Positions 44,011-55,373 of a stretch of DNA of 64,000 bases are shown here, piece after piece. This DNA is from Torymus aiolomorphi (lineage: Eukaryota > Arthropoda > Insecta > Hymenoptera > Torymidae), in contig CM070874.1 of assembly GCA_036365515.1 (NCBI GenBank), positions 222,246,442 to 222,310,441 of the forward strand, read 5' to 3'. The translations under genes and the position numbers were made by a program. Position 1 is the first letter of the stretch. Each line of letters begins with the position of its first letter. The notes under the pieces are model-generated. The model worked only from the letters and a program-made list of their open reading frames with translations, was not told the DNA's origin and ran no database searches.

Positions 44011-44784
44011 ATGGCCAACGACGAAGCAATACAGGTTCTGCAGAAACAGATGCAACAGCTCCTGGAGGGTCAGGACGATCCAGGAGCCAAACATGCTCCG
44101 CGAGCGGTAAATGCGATCTACCGGCAACTGAAAATTGCCTCCATTACTCGCGATAATCCGTCGGTATGGTTCGCGCAAGCAGGGATCACCCTCAGGAATG
44201 CAGGCATTACGTCGGGCGCGACCAAAGCGGATTTCATTTCCGAAAAGCTAGATATGGAAACCTTCGAAGCTATCAAAGACATTGTTACCGCTGACCCTCG
44301 TCCCGCGGACATTTTTGAACAAGTCAAAAACCGCCTGATCGATACGTTCGGTGCCTCTGCTGAGACGCGTCTGCGTCAGCTCATCAAAGGTCAGGTCTCG
44401 AAAATCGGTAAGCCGTCACTCATATTGAACCGTCTGTGAGGCCACGATACAGGTGCGAGTGATGACATTATTCGCTCTGTCTTTTTAGACCAATTACCTA
44501 CGCAGTGCAAAGCCACCCTTGCCATCTCAGAAATAACAGACCTCCATAAATTAGCACAAATGGCTGATAAAATCGTAGAAGTCATGGATGCAAATCAAAT
44601 CCAGATCTCGAGTGCTGTTGATCCTCAAACTCATGCCACTTCTTCGAAGAATCCCAATTTTTTTGATGCTGAGGCCGCGTTTAGGCGCCTTGAGCGGAAA
44701 TTCGATTCGTTTGATAAGAAATTAAAGGCGATTGAGGGCTCATCAGGTAACTCCTCTACGCCCCAGCCAAAAGGCAAACCTTGA
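44011..44784 (+). pseudogene. Gypsy (CsRn1-like) gag
   Basis: Begins MANDEAIQVLQKQMQQLLEG. The capsid part includes NPSVWFAQAGITL, ISEKLDMETFEAIKDIV and RLRQLIKGQVSKIG, then a TGA at 44437. It resumes in the same frame with FLDQLPTQCKATLAIS and a coiled coil (RRLERKFDSFDKKLKAIE), ending in a TGA after QPKGKP. A degenerate CLVHRKF zinc-like segment follows near 44820. The start Met lies after the leader, 30 bp after TCTCGCG-type sequence. Gag forms the particle and binds RNA. Confidence 0.85.
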
Positions 44785-44984
44785 CGCAGTCGTTCTTCTA
44801 GTCGAGATTCTTCGGGCCTATGTTTAGTCCACCGCAAATTTGTGGACAACTCTCTCTCTCTCTCTTGCAGAGAGTGGAGTTCTAAATACAGCGAATGGCT
44901 TAAACAAAACCCTCAAAAAAACTAACTCAGCCTTCTGTTTCTGAGACGGCTGCAGAGGGTAATCTAACTTCTAAACGTCTCCAT

Positions 44985-46106
44985 GTACGCGATCGCATAT
45001 CTGGTAGAATGTTTTTGATTGACAGTGGCGCGGATATTTCTCTCATCCCGTCGAATCCAAAAGTTCACGGCAAGTCTAGTACATATAAACTTTTTGCCGC
45101 GAATAACTCCATCATTAACACGTATGGCGAATCTTTGCTTATTCTCAATTTACGTCTTAAGCGTCCCATTCGTTGGAATTTTTGCATAGCAGACGTATCT
45201 CATTCGATCATAGGTGCTCATCTCTTATCGCATTATGGTCTTTTAGTTGATCTCAAACGAAGTCGCCTCGTCGACCCGCTTACATCTATTTACTCTCTTG
45301 CCATCACGAAAGAAGTTGCAGTCGACTCTGTTTTCACAGTAAGTCCTGGCTCCAAATGTGCAGAACTGCTTGCGGAATTTCCTGAGATCACGGGTGTTTC
45401 GATACCCACTGTTGCTGATAGCAATCGCGTGTTCCACCATATTGTGACTTCAGGCCCTCCTGTTTCTGAACACCCTCGCAGACTCGCCCCTGATAAGCTT
45501 AAAGCGGCAAAAGCTGAATTTAACGCTAGGATGGAGGCGGGCATATGTCGCCCCTCCATCAGTCCGTGGGCGAGTCCACTCCATATGGAGTTAAAAAAGG
45601 ATAATTCCTGGAAATCATGTGGTGATTATAGGCGTTGAAATGCTGCGACAGTCCCGGATAAATATCCGACTGCTCATATTCATGACTGCACGAATAATCT
45701 TCACGGTAAAAAAGTCTTCTTAGCACTGGACCTTCATAAAGCGTTTAACCAGATCCCAGTGGCTCCTGAAGACATCCCCAAAACGGCAATAATTACGCCA
45801 TTTGGCCTTTTTGAATTTATGTACATGACATTTGGTCTTCGCAATGCGAATCAGACCTTCCAGCACTATATAAACAGCGCGTTAGGTGATCTCGATTTTG
45901 TGTACCTGTACATAGACGACATCTTGGTCGCTTCATCCTCGTTAGAAGAGCACCATGCTCATCTTCGAATAGTCTTTGAAAGGCTTAAGAAGTTTCATCT
46001 TCGCCTAAACATTGACAAATGTACTTTTGCTGCTGAGGAGTTGCAATTTTTAGGCTACCGTGTGAAGGCATTCGTCCCATTCCAAGCAGAGTTGAGGCCA
46101 TTTTGA
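44985..46106 (+). pseudogene. Gypsy protease and reverse transcriptase
   Basis: Protease: MFLIDSGADISLIPS with an intact D-S-G and, later, IIGAHLLSHYGLLVD. RT: RRLAPDKLKAAKAEF, SPWASPLHMELKKD, then a TGA at 45636 directly before the palm. The palm includes FLALDLHKAFNQIPV, TPFGLFEFMYMTFGLRNA, the catalytic YIDDILVAS and LRLNIDKCTF. The last codons before 46106 are in a shifted frame. The motif style (LFEF..MPFGL, DHvhiDlVGPL later) is that of the CsRn1 group. Only one stop breaks the palm. Confidence 0.92.
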
Positions 46107-46909
46107 ATTTCCCAAAACCTCAGACTATAGCAGAACTTTGCAGGTTTATCGGTACCGTAAATTTTTACCGCCGTAATATGCCTCGCGCTGCAACCACTCA
46201 GGCTCCTCTTAACGCTCTCTTCACTGATTCGCGAAAAAAAGACAAACGTCCAGTCTCTTGGACGTCAGAGGCAGAGGAAGCCTTCACTCGTGTGAAAGAG
46301 GAATTAGCTGCAGCGGCTCTGCTTGTATACCCCCGTGTTGGTGCGAAAATACGCATCGTCTCTGATGCTTCCGATTCTGGTATGGGTGCTGCCCTGGAAC
46401 AGCTTTCCCTCACTGGAATTTGGGAACCCCTTGTGTTCTTCTCAAAGAAGTTTTCTCCTGCACAACAAAAATACAGCGCTTATGACCGCGAACTCACGGC
46501 CATATATGAAGCTGTAAAATACTTTTCATTTCTTATTGCAGACAGGGACTTCAAGATCCTAACTGATCACAAACCTCTTATTTATGCGTTTATGAAAAAA
46601 TCTGATAAGGCTTCACCGCGCCAAACGCGCCAGCTGTCCCTTATCGCACAATACACTACCCAAATTGAGTACATCAAAGGTACTGAAAATACAGTTGCCA
46701 ACTCACTCTCTCGGGTAGATTCCATTCGACTCCCCGTTGAGATTAACCTCAACGAGCTTGCTGAAAAACAGGAAGCCGATGAGCAGCTTAAGGCTATTCG
46801 CGAGTCGTCGGAATACCCGCTCTCTCTAAAGCGTATTCAATGGGGCCCTGCTCACACTTCTATCTTTTGCGAGATTACTGGTAAAGCCATTCATCCGTAC
46901 ATCCCTTAG
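46103..46909 (+). pseudogene. Gypsy RNase H and connection domain
   Basis: Starts in the RT thumb (FPKPQTIAELCRFIGTVNFY). RNase H shows IRIVSDASDSGMGAAL, YSAYDRELTAIYEAVKYF and ILTDHKPLIYAF, then the linker to integrase (YIKGTENTVANSLSR). Key Asp and Glu residues are present. It ends with a TAG that lies in frame with the integrase segment, so a single base change separates them. Confidence 0.9.
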
Positions 46910-47629
46910 TCCCTTCGCGAGACGGTGTTTGACATGTTTCACAAGCCTGCTCACCCAGGCCCCAAAGTCACCGATCGGCTCATACGGCAGCGTTATGTGT
47001 GGCCCAATATGCACCGTGATATACCTCGCTTTTGCAAAAATTGTCTAGACTGTCAACAGTCAAAAGTGTCTCGCCATGTGAAAGTTATACCTGATAAATT
47101 CGTCGCACCGGACGGCAGATTTGACCATGTGCACATTGACTTAGTTGGTCCTCTCCCCAAGATCAACGGTTTTGAGAACATTCTCACCATGATTGACCGC
47201 TTCTCGCGTTGGGCGGAGGCTGTTCCGCTGCGTGACATGACCGCGCAGATGGTTACCAGTGCATTCTATGATACCTGGATCTCGCGATATGGTGCTCCCA
47301 AGGTCATTACCTCTGATCAAAGTTCGCAATTCGAATCGCGTCTATGTACGGCTCTTTTGTCCCTAATAGGTTGCGAGCACATTCGCACCACCGCGTATGA
47401 TCCTGCGGCCAACGGCTTAATCGAGCGTTGGCATCGTAGTTTTAAGTCAGCGATTATGTGTCATGTGGACAAGTACTGGACCCGTACCTTAAGTACAGTA
47501 CTATTAGGTTTACGCTGTCACCTTCGTCAGGACACCAATGCGTCTCCTGCACAATTTTTGTTCGGTACGACCTTGCGTCTTCCAGACGAGTTTTTCCTCC
47601 CTGAGGACTTAAGGGGGCGCCGCAGTTAA
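46910..47629 (+). pseudogene. Gypsy integrase
   Basis: Zinc domain FHKPAHPGPK with CKNCLDCQQSK. The core has HVHIDLVGPLPK, VITSDQSSQFES and AANGLIERWHRSFK, giving an intact D-D-E triad. It ends at 47627-47629 where about 200 bp of unrelated DNA begin. Integrase inserts the double-stranded cDNA. The open part is 234 codons and continuous with RNase H except for one TAG. Confidence 0.9.
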
Positions 47630-47834
47630 TGTATTATTATATGGAAGTACTGCAGTATATTTTATTTTCTAAATAAAAAAATATGACAATTTTCCAAAAT
47701 CCAAGAGTTGTCCGCACTTGATATACAAATTTTGAAGTAATTCCCAAAATTTCAGCTATGTCGGTTAATTCTTTACAGAGAAAACTTTGAAAAACAAGTT
47801 CTGTTACTTCGGCATCCCGTTAATTCCCAACCCA
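47630..47834. other. About 205-bp foreign stretch in the integrase gene
   Basis: AT-rich DNA without homology to integrase separates the core from the C-terminal tail, which resumes at 47835. Probably a small insertion; no clear ends. Confidence 0.5.
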
Positions 47835-48077
47835 AATTTCTTCATTGAAGAATTTCGCGAGTTCATGCGCTAAGTCCGTCCAGTCCCTATCACACACCAC
47901 TACAAAAAACGCGCATTTTGTTTCAAAGATTTATACTATTGCTCTCATGTATTCATGCGTAACTTGGCCAAAAAGTCATTAGAGGGGCCTTATTCTGGCG
48001 CATATAAGATAGTCAAGCGCCAATCCGATCGCGTTTTTGACATTGATGTAAACGTGCGACAGGCAGTGTATCCATAG
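47835..48077 (+). pseudogene. Gypsy integrase C-terminal tail
   Basis: Reads FIEEFREFMR, a stop, then KKRAFCFKDLYYCSHVFMR, PYSGAYKIVKRQSDRVFDID, the SH3/chromo-like tail typical of CsRn1 integrases. Confidence 0.8.
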
Positions 48078-48317
48078 AGTTACTTAAACCGGCCTATATG
48101 CTATGTCATAATCTCTCTGATGTACCTGCTAGTGGTGATAATAAAGGCAATCACCCCACCACTACCGACTATCCAGTATTAAAGACATACTCCAAAAAGA
48201 AGACAACCTTCGCTCCTGGTACCAAAGCTTAGTGATCTTAACTATAAGATTTGTAAGTGCTACCGAGCACGTAATTTATTTATCTATACATTTATATTTT
48301 TATATATCGCTAGCTCT

Positions 48318-48329
48318 AGGAGGGGAGTG
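48318..48329 (+). promoter_or_regulatory. Gypsy polypurine tract
   Basis: AGGAGGGGAGTG directly precedes the TGTAGGG of the 3' LTR. Confidence 0.75.
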
Positions 48330-48548
48330 TGTAGGGACTGCGATCTTCCCTCTCACTCTAACTGCGAGAGTGAGGAAGCGCCGGCCATGTTGCTTGCAGA
48401 GAGGAGCCGCCTGCGAGCGGCAGTCGTTGCTCAGAGTCAAGAGCGTGTGGACGTGTGTCCACTGTACACCTCCCGTGCACTTTAATAAATCTCTCTGTTA
48501 CTATTACTCTCCGACTCATCATTCTCTCCTCTCCTATTCCTATCCTGA
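48330..48548 (+). repeat. Gypsy 3' LTR, end truncated
   Basis: Matches the 5' LTR up to TCCTATCCTG and then diverges. AATAAA at 48484 is kept. Confidence 0.85.
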
Positions 48549-49195
48549 GAGGGTCTGTTGCCTCGTCCTCTAAAGCTGGAGTCTTGGTTTCCTCCGTGAG
48601 GAGACCATCTGCCTCTCTTAGACTCAGGTCGTTGATGCAGCTCTACTGATAAAGAGAGACCTTTTCAGAGTCACATCTGATTTTATCCTAGGTTTCTCTT
48701 TGGATTCGTGGCTGCTCAAGTTTCCTCGTTTGGATCCAGCAACTTTCTCAGCCTCGGCCTCCTTCGCAGCTGACTGTAGCTGGCGTTATGGCAGGGACTT
48801 GGGTCGCTGGCATCACCAGCTGTTTCACGAGGAGCTCGATTCCTTTCAGAAACATCTTATTCTGTTCCTCCATGAGTTCAAGTACTTCCTTATTGGTTAC
48901 GTACTCTGGTGTTGGTGTATACACCAGGTTGAAATTGAAAAATATTTCTCTAGTTGATCACACTCTGTCGATGAGTGCCCTTTCTTTTGGTAACAAATAG
49001 TTATCGAACCTTCTTATCTGGTTCTCTGTTCGCCAGAAGTATAAGGTACCATCTGGTTTTCTTAGCAGGGTGATTTGGTCCCCGATGTACGGATTACCCG
49101 GAGACTCTTGCTCCTCTGAAATGTCTCATTCTCTTAGAATGATATCTCTAAATTCCTGGTTGTCTGTACCTGTTGGTTCAACAATATAATTAGTA
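48549..49195 (-). pseudogene. Retroelement gag-like remnant
   Basis: On the minus strand the sequence reads acidic and coiled-coil segments (NKEVLELMEEQNKMFLKGIE) and a damaged zinc knuckle (CYQKKGHSSTEC in a shifted frame). This resembles gag of copia or gypsy type, with several stops. Family uncertain. Confidence 0.4.
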
Positions 49196-49877
49196 AATAA
49201 TAATGTATATTTTAATTTTTACTTTCTTTGTAAATTATATTTCTTAAATATTTTCTTCTTCTTTCTTTTCTTTATCTTTATTTTTTTACATTCTTCTAAA
49301 GAATTCTCTTTTTCTTGAATGTCTATCTTTGACTTAACTCTATGTTACTGTGTTGACTTTTAATTAAAATGACTGAAAATCACGGTTGAATAAACCTTGT
49401 AATTTCATTTTACTTGTCGAGTCACGCATCTTTATTATTGCAAGCCTAACCTTATCATGATTACCGAATACCGCCACTTATCCATTTCAGCTGCTGCAGC
49501 TAGTCGCAGGCATCGCCGCCTGGAGGCACATCGGTAGCGGGGGTAAAGTACATTTTGAGCCGCTGAGGTTAGAATAGCGGCGATGTACGGGCAAGGCCGG
49601 CTGCGCAGGTAATTTTAGTTCATATCTAGCAGCCGGTAGTTCGCGAGCAGCAGTTGGCAGCAGCGACAGCGCGCGGCGCCTGCTCTGGTAGAAAGCGGCT
49701 TAGGGTTTCTAGAATAGAAGCCGGGTGCGCCTGTCCGTTACCTGTGCCACTGCGCTTCTTGCCGGCCAACAGAGTATCCTCAACGGGAGTCGCCCGGGCG
49801 TACATTACACCCGTATATTACCCCAGAGAGGGATTATTACTCCCTCCTAACTGCACCCCGTTACAGTACGTATACCG
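49196..49877. other. Non-coding stretch, mixed composition
   Basis: An AT-rich part, then a GC-rich part from 49490. AATAAA at 49384 followed by T-rich DNA could be an LTR remnant. A 134-codon open frame from 49654 has no recognisable content. Confidence 0.35.
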
Positions 49878-50190
49878 TTTCATCTCAGGATCTATTCGAT
49901 CGATTCTAACCGGACTGGCCTCATTTTTTTTGTTTTTCTTTTTGTGTGAAAGAGGGAAGGAAATCCCATTTTTGATTCACCGATGCGTTTATGTTTCATT
50001 TCTAATTTTCTATTTTCGTAAAATTCATTTTTGCGATTCCTTAATGATATCATTGTGATATTTAAATCGGACAGATAGCATTCGAAAGAGCTTAAAAAAC
50101 CCTACATTTTGCAAGAAAACAAATTACATTAGCTGTTGCGGTTCTTTTGTTATTAACAAAAACGTGTTTTTTTCTAAAAGCTTATAACTC
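49878..50190 (+). repeat. Fragment of the 31-33 kb repeat family
   Basis: Matches the part of unit 2 from the CTCGGTCGATTTTGACCGG-like stretch to AACAAAAACGTG and CTTATAACTC. The BEL LTR is inserted directly after CTTATAACTC. Confidence 0.75.
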
Positions 50191-50537
50191 TGTTGGCGAT
50201 CCAACGCCTCGACCATTCGACATGCTGACGTCATCACTTCTTATAAGGTGATGTTCGGCTCGAGCAGGCACGTAGCCAGTCAGCACTCTCCACGCGGCCC
50301 TCTTTTCGCCCCTCCAATTATCAAGGCACGCAACGTCGGCTCGAGCTCGAGCTCGACGAGCTCGAAACACATCGCAACGCCGGCCGGCGTCAGTTCACGC
50401 GCGACCGCCAGAGAGAGCAGCAACACCTTGTACGCCACGAGGTACAACGGAACTTTCAATAAAGCCTCACTTTTCTCCACACGAACCGCCTTCATCTTTC
50501 GAACCCTCAGTCCATGATCCCAATTTATTCAAAAACA
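50191..50537 (+). repeat. BEL 5' LTR
   Basis: 347 bp, TGTTGGCGATCC...AAAACA, with AATAAA at 50459. It is bounded by the repeat fragment on the left and the primer site on the right. Confidence 0.75.
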
Positions 50538-50538
50538 T

Positions 50539-50556
50539 TGGTCCTTCCAGCCGGAT
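50539..50556 (+). promoter_or_regulatory. BEL primer binding site, tRNA-Tyr type
   Basis: TGGTCCTTCCAGCCGGAT matches the complement of the insect tRNA-Tyr 3' end at 17 of 18 positions. Confidence 0.75.
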
Positions 50557-52210
50557 CGTGCGAGAAATCAACATCATCATCGCCATGGCCACATCGAGGA
50601 GGAAAATTTATTCTACACTCCACGTCTACTCTCGAGTGGCGTAGGGCTAGTTTTTCTTCTCCACAGGTATGCATCAAAGTGTGTGGTCGTGAGTTCCGAT
50701 AAAGTTACATGTGTCCGCATGCTGACTCCGCGCGTACGTTGTTGTCTCTCTCTCGTTCGTTTCGCCGTCACGTGCGCTAGGAAGCCAATCTCTAAGGCTT
50801 CCTAGAGGAAACAGCACATTCAATTGCTATTTTCCCCATTTCTGAAAACGCCTTGGAGTGTGCGTTGCTACCGACTCCAAGACATCGCCAAGAGCGTGCG
50901 CTGAAAAGCCAGCTCTAGATTCACCATGTGTACCGTGACCGGCAGCCACCTTGTTGTAAACAAAAGCAACAAGTGGCAAACGCAGTGAAAGAGCGTGCGT
51001 TATAAAACCGGCTCAGGAATCATCGTGCTCGTACGATGATCATTTAATCGCCGCCAAGTGCAACGATTCTACGGGCTCGCACGAGCCAACACAGGGATTG
51101 CTCGCGTGCAGCGTACACGCTACGAGGTCCGCAACATTCAAGCCATGGACTACCCACATGCAGCCTACACGCTACGGGGCTCACATCAGCCAAGCCAAGA
51201 GTTACCCGCGTGGTGTCGGCGCGCTACGGGGTTCTCATGCAACAAGTCACGGACTACCCACGTGGAGTCTGCTCGCTGCCACTGCATCAAGCTGCGCGGT
51301 GCCTGCCGTGCATATAGTAAGCTTTCCGCGAGGGAACGAGCGTCGTCTACAAGAGGACGACCATCAAGGCGCTTGACGTCCATGAAATCGTATACGTCAT
51401 CGCCAAGGAAATTAGGACGCGGACGAGTCCAACTTCGCCACAGGGGGCGCGCATCGTCGGAACAGAGTGGTACTCGGTCGAGTCCATTTATTTCGCTCTC
51501 ACCGCCGATCTGATTGCGCTTGGATGTTTCGTCCTAATACCTGGACACACGTATTTCCAATTTATTTAATTAATTTGCAACTTACTGTCTAGACAAAATA
51601 GTCTCTTCATTCTATTTAATGAGAATTTAATGATCTCTATTTAGTCAAGATTACTTTATTTAAAATTGAGTAAATTTAATTTGAGATTAGTACTAGTTAA
51701 TTGAGTTTGATAAAATTGAATAAAATTTTCGCCTTAGCAAATACTTATATTATTGGACCTTGCAGTTTTACTGTTGCCTGCTGATACATCATCTGGATTG
51801 CAAGTTCGACTGTTGAACCCCACCTGGATGAATTCCTGATTCAGTTGCTGTCTACGCTGGAGGGAGTTGCTGAATCCAACTCTTGCAGTTACTTCTCGTC
51901 GAGCAGTCAACACCGTGGATCAACCGCTGATTAACCGAGGGAACGTTAGCAGATGCCCTCAAAGTCGCATCTTCTAGCGAATATCTACGTTCATACTAAC
52001 ATAAGTATTATAACCTAGGCTAAAGATTAATTGTAACAATTTTCAGTAATGGTTACTCTACTTTCGAGGGGGTAAACATAGTTAATGCAATACCTAGGTT
52101 AGGTAGTCAAATTTTGTCGCTAGTCTTTCTTATTATTGATCTAGAAAGCTTCACTTCTTCAGATTAAATAGTCAAATCTTGTTGCTAATCTAGTCATTCT
52201 TTATCTCAAA
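50557..52210 (+). other. BEL leader with a series of hairpins
   Basis: Long non-coding leader. Strong inverted repeats: CTAGGAAGCC/GGCTTCCTAG (50777-50805), CTTGGAGT/ACTCCAAG (50852-50881), CTTGTTG/CAACAAG (50950-50973) and ATCATCGT/ACGATGAT (51019-51040). From 51060 to 51300, three diverged tandem units around ACTACCCACATG and CGCTACGGGG follow. The last 600 bp are AT-rich. Confidence 0.65.
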
Positions 52211-54094
52211 ATGGAGGACTATAATGCTAAACAGCTGGCGCTCCAAACAAAAATTAACATCTCATTACAAAACTTTAAATCCAAAGGTAAAGATAATATG
52301 ACTAAGGGTAATGCCGGAGCGCGCTTAGCCGGTCTTGAGAAAAATTATGTTAACTTTCAGCAGAATCACGAGAAAATCTTGCATCTCAAGGATCTTGATA
52401 AGAACCATACCTATTTTTCAACTGGTCTGTCTGACCTAGTTGAAGATAGTTTTTTTGATCGCAAAGGTGAGTTTCTTGATTTCCTAGAAATCCTTAGGGA
52501 AAAAAGCGCTGCAGCAGGTGCTTCTACCTCCAATGCTGCGTCAGTTCCTCCAAGCACTGCTCAAACTACTAATGTTTTGTTTCAATCGTTGCCAAAAATT
52601 GACTTGCCAAAATTTTCAGGTAAATTCTCAGACTGGGAGAATTTTAGGGATGTTTTTCGCTCTATCATACATCGTAGCGAGGACTTATCGCCTAGTTTGA
52701 AATTGCATTTGCTTCGCACTCACTTTACAAGTGAAGCCCTTCAGAAAGTTAAATCTCTTCCCATTTCAAATGATAATTACGAGCGAGCGTGGACAACCTT
52801 AATCGAGTATTACGAGAATCGACGTCGTATTGTTGGCTCTCACATTTCAGAAATCTTCTCAGTCAAACCCATGAAGTCAGACTCTGCTTCGGAAATTAAA
52901 CGTATTTACAGGGAACTTTACAACCCTATAGCTAGTCTAACATCCCATAATAGAGCGGATTCTTTAGGTAGTGATCTGATGGTACATTTTTCGCTTAAGC
53001 AGCTTGATTTGAATACTCGTAAAGAATGGAAAAGACATCTTGGTGACAGTGTTGATCCAACCACATTGGAACAATGTCAAGCCTTTCTTCAAAGTCAAAC
53101 CCTCACTCTAGAGGCCATCGAGGCTAGCACTAAATCGTCTTCGAATAATAACCCGAAAACTCAGTCATCTAATTCAAAATCTCGAAAGTCAGAGCAAGAC
53201 AATACTCACTCGGCATATTCTCATCAAGCGTCACCTCAAAACGCGAAAAATCAACAAAAAAGGAAATGTTTGCTATATAATGAATCGCATTACTTAAATC
53301 GATGTGAACAATTCATCAATAAGACGAACCAGGAGAGGAAAGACTTTCTTAAGTCGTACAATCTTTGTTTTAATTGTTTAGGTAAGCACCCCATAAAGAA
53401 TTGTCCTTCCTCTTATCGATGCTTTGTTTGCAAAGCTAAGCATCACACTTTAGTACACGTTGATGGTTATACGCATAATCAATCGAATAATTCATCAACA
53501 CCTGTTCAAACAGCCTTAGTTACAGACTCTTCAAGCTCAAACTGTGGCAACGTTGTCGTCCCTAACGGCATTCAATCTGCTTCTCAAGCAGTCTCCCTTA
53601 ATAGTGGAGCAAATACTAAATGTACAGGAGTACTTTTAGCTACCGCTAGGGTTAACGCCCTTGGTCCTAATGGAACCAAAATTCAAGTTCGTGCGCTCAT
53701 CGATCCTGGATCTCAAATCTCACTTGTTACACAGATTTTGAGTAATTTACTTTCTTTAAATTGTACAACCAGTCACACGCACATTCAAGGTATAGGTGAA
53801 AAGACAGCTGCTGTGTCTTCTAAGGTAGCTCGTCTTTCTATACAACCTCATTTTGATTCAACTTATTCTCTAGAAGTTGATTGTATAGTCTTGCCAAGAC
53901 AATCTTGTTATAAGCCCCCCCTTATAGGTGGTATCTCCAATCTCGAATACTTAAGAGGGCTGCAGCTAGCAGATCTCATGTATCTCGAACCTTCACGCAT
54001 CGATATTCTTCTCGGTGCAGGCGTTTATGCGCAAATCATTCAAGGCCAAATCGTTAAGGGTCAAAGTCTTCAACCGGATAGTGTTAAGCTCTAA
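52211..54094 (+). CDS. BEL/Pao gag-protease polyprotein
   Basis: An intact 627-codon ORF. Residues 1-100 form a helical N terminus. At about 130-290 is the DUF1759 gag core (LPKIDLPKFSGKFSDWENF, FRSIIHRS, YENRRRIVGSHI). A Ser/Asn/Gln-rich linker follows, then CX2CX4HX4C-like knuckles (CFNCLGKHPIKNC, CFVCKAKHH). At 475-627 is the DUF1758 retropepsin (VRALIDPGSQISLVT, ILLGAGVYAQI). The Asp of D-P-G-S is the expected catalytic residue. The start Met follows AATTT-type leader sequence and gives the full gag N terminus. It ends at the usual protease-RT boundary. Confidence 0.9.
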   Translation: MEDYNAKQLALQTKINISLQNFKSKGKDNMTKGNAGARLAGLEKNYVNFQQNHEKILHLKDLDKNHTYFSTGLSDLVEDSFFDRKGEFLDFLEILREKSAAAGASTSNAASVPPSTAQTTNVLFQSLPKIDLPKFSGKFSDWENFRDVFRSIIHRSEDLSPSLKLHLLRTHFTSEALQKVKSLPISNDNYERAWTTLIEYYENRRRIVGSHISEIFSVKPMKSDSASEIKRIYRELYNPIASLTSHNRADSLGSDLMVHFSLKQLDLNTRKEWKRHLGDSVDPTTLEQCQAFLQSQTLTLEAIEASTKSSSNNNPKTQSSNSKSRKSEQDNTHSAYSHQASPQNAKNQQKRKCLLYNESHYLNRCEQFINKTNQERKDFLKSYNLCFNCLGKHPIKNCPSSYRCFVCKAKHHTLVHVDGYTHNQSNNSSTPVQTALVTDSSSSNCGNVVVPNGIQSASQAVSLNSGANTKCTGVLLATARVNALGPNGTKIQVRALIDPGSQISLVTQILSNLLSLNCTTSHTHIQGIGEKTAAVSSKVARLSIQPHFDSTYSLEVDCIVLPRQSCYKPPLIGGISNLEYLRGLQLADLMYLEPSRIDILLGAGVYAQIIQGQIVKGQSLQPDSVKL

Positions 54095-55373
54095 ACTCGG
54101 ATGGCTCTTAACAGGCAACCTATCTTCTTCACCCCAGAGAGAGGGCTAGATTTTGTATCTCTTCATTCTTCAAAAGAATGTGAACATGAAGCCAAACTTT
54201 TGGAGCTCGTACAAGATTTTTGGAGGGCGGAGGAAATATCTATCGTCAAAAATCTTACTCGCCTGATGTACAAGCATGCGAGGATTTTTATAAAGAAACT
54301 GCACGTCAATATACAACAGGGCAATATATAGTAAGCCTACCCTGGAAAAGTCGAGACTAGTTGACGTCTACTCATTTCGAGAGCTCTCATTCTGCCGCAT
54401 TACATGCACTCAATCGTCTCGAAGCAAACTTCGCTAAGGACAAAAAATTGTAATTAGCCTATACAGATTTCATAAAAGAGAACATTGATTTAGGTATATG
54501 TCCCTCTCCTCCAATTTAGATTCAAAATCTTACTCTCAAGTCTTCTTACCACATCATGGTGTGTGGAAGGAAACAAGTACGACAACCAAATTACGTACTG
54601 TGTTCAATGGTTCAAGTAAAACTAAATCAGGATTCTCGATCAACCACCTCCTACACGTTGGGCCTAATCTTCTTCAGAATCCCGTCGCTTTGATCTGTGC
54701 TTGGCGTAGGTATAAGATCGCCCTTTCAGCTGACGTGGAAAAGATGTTCCGACAAATTGGTATCGAACCGTTTGATCAACCCTATCAGTCGATTTTATGG
54801 CGTTTCAATAGGGATGAACCTGTTCACACATATTGCCTGACTACTGTGACGTATGGATTGGCATGCTCGCCGTTTCTAGCTATACGCACACTTTTGAAAG
54901 TAGCCGACGACTACGGCAAAATTTATCCAATCACAGCTGAAGCTGTTCGATCAGAGATGTATTCGGATAATGTGCTTTCTGGTGTACATTCTGTAGAGGA
55001 AGCTTTGCAGAAACAAGATGAGATAATTCAACTCTTTAAACAAGGTCACTTCAATCTTCGAAAGTGGACCTCAAATAATGTTGAAGTTCTCTCTTCTTTA
55101 CCCTCGAATATGTTCGCTGCAGATTCCATTACATTATTTGCCTCAGAAACATCCGTGCCCATTTTAGATATAGATTGGCAACCGAACACAGACTATTTTA
55201 TTTTTCACATTGAGGATACCCCCTTTGAACTGCCTTTTACCAAACGTTCAGTTCTTTCAAAAATTGCTCGTATCTTCGATCCTATGGGATGGTTAGCTCC
55301 GATTGTGATCACTGCAAAAATTATTATGCAGTCTCTATCGATTCTTAAGGTTGGTTGGGATAATCGTTGGTAA
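54095..55373 (+). pseudogene. BEL/Pao reverse transcriptase
   Basis: The N-terminal part (54101-54331) and a following broken stretch contain KLLELVQDFWRAEE and damaged BEL linker motifs with stops near 54329, 54358 and 54452 and frame changes. The palm is open from 54498 (291 codons): YLPHHGVWKE-like start, RTVFNGSSKTKSG, ALSADVEKMFRQIGI and TVTYGLACSPFLAIRTL. The active site reads YSDNVLSG instead of YVDD, so the second Asp is lost. The thumb has FDPMGWLAPI. The ORF ends in a TAA where the RNase H linker continues in frame. Confidence 0.92.

Larger units (their letters stand above)
42468..48548 (+). mobile_element. Ty3/gypsy element (CsRn1-like), both LTRs
   Basis: About 6.1 kb: 5' LTR, primer site, a 1.27-kb leader, gag, protease-RT-RNase H-integrase, polypurine tract and 3' LTR. 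LTRs agree at about 95% by eye over 215 bp; the 3' LTR lacks its last 35 bp or so. Catalytic boxes of protease, RT and integrase are intact, but stops at 44437, 44782, 45636 and 46907 and frame changes interrupt it. About 200 bp of foreign DNA lies near the end of integrase. It is inserted in the copia 3' LTR. Confidence 0.92.

Noticed and set aside
49654..50058. 134-codon ORF in GC-rich DNA
   Set aside because: Its second half is the dispersed repeat fragment; no domain and no splice or promoter support.
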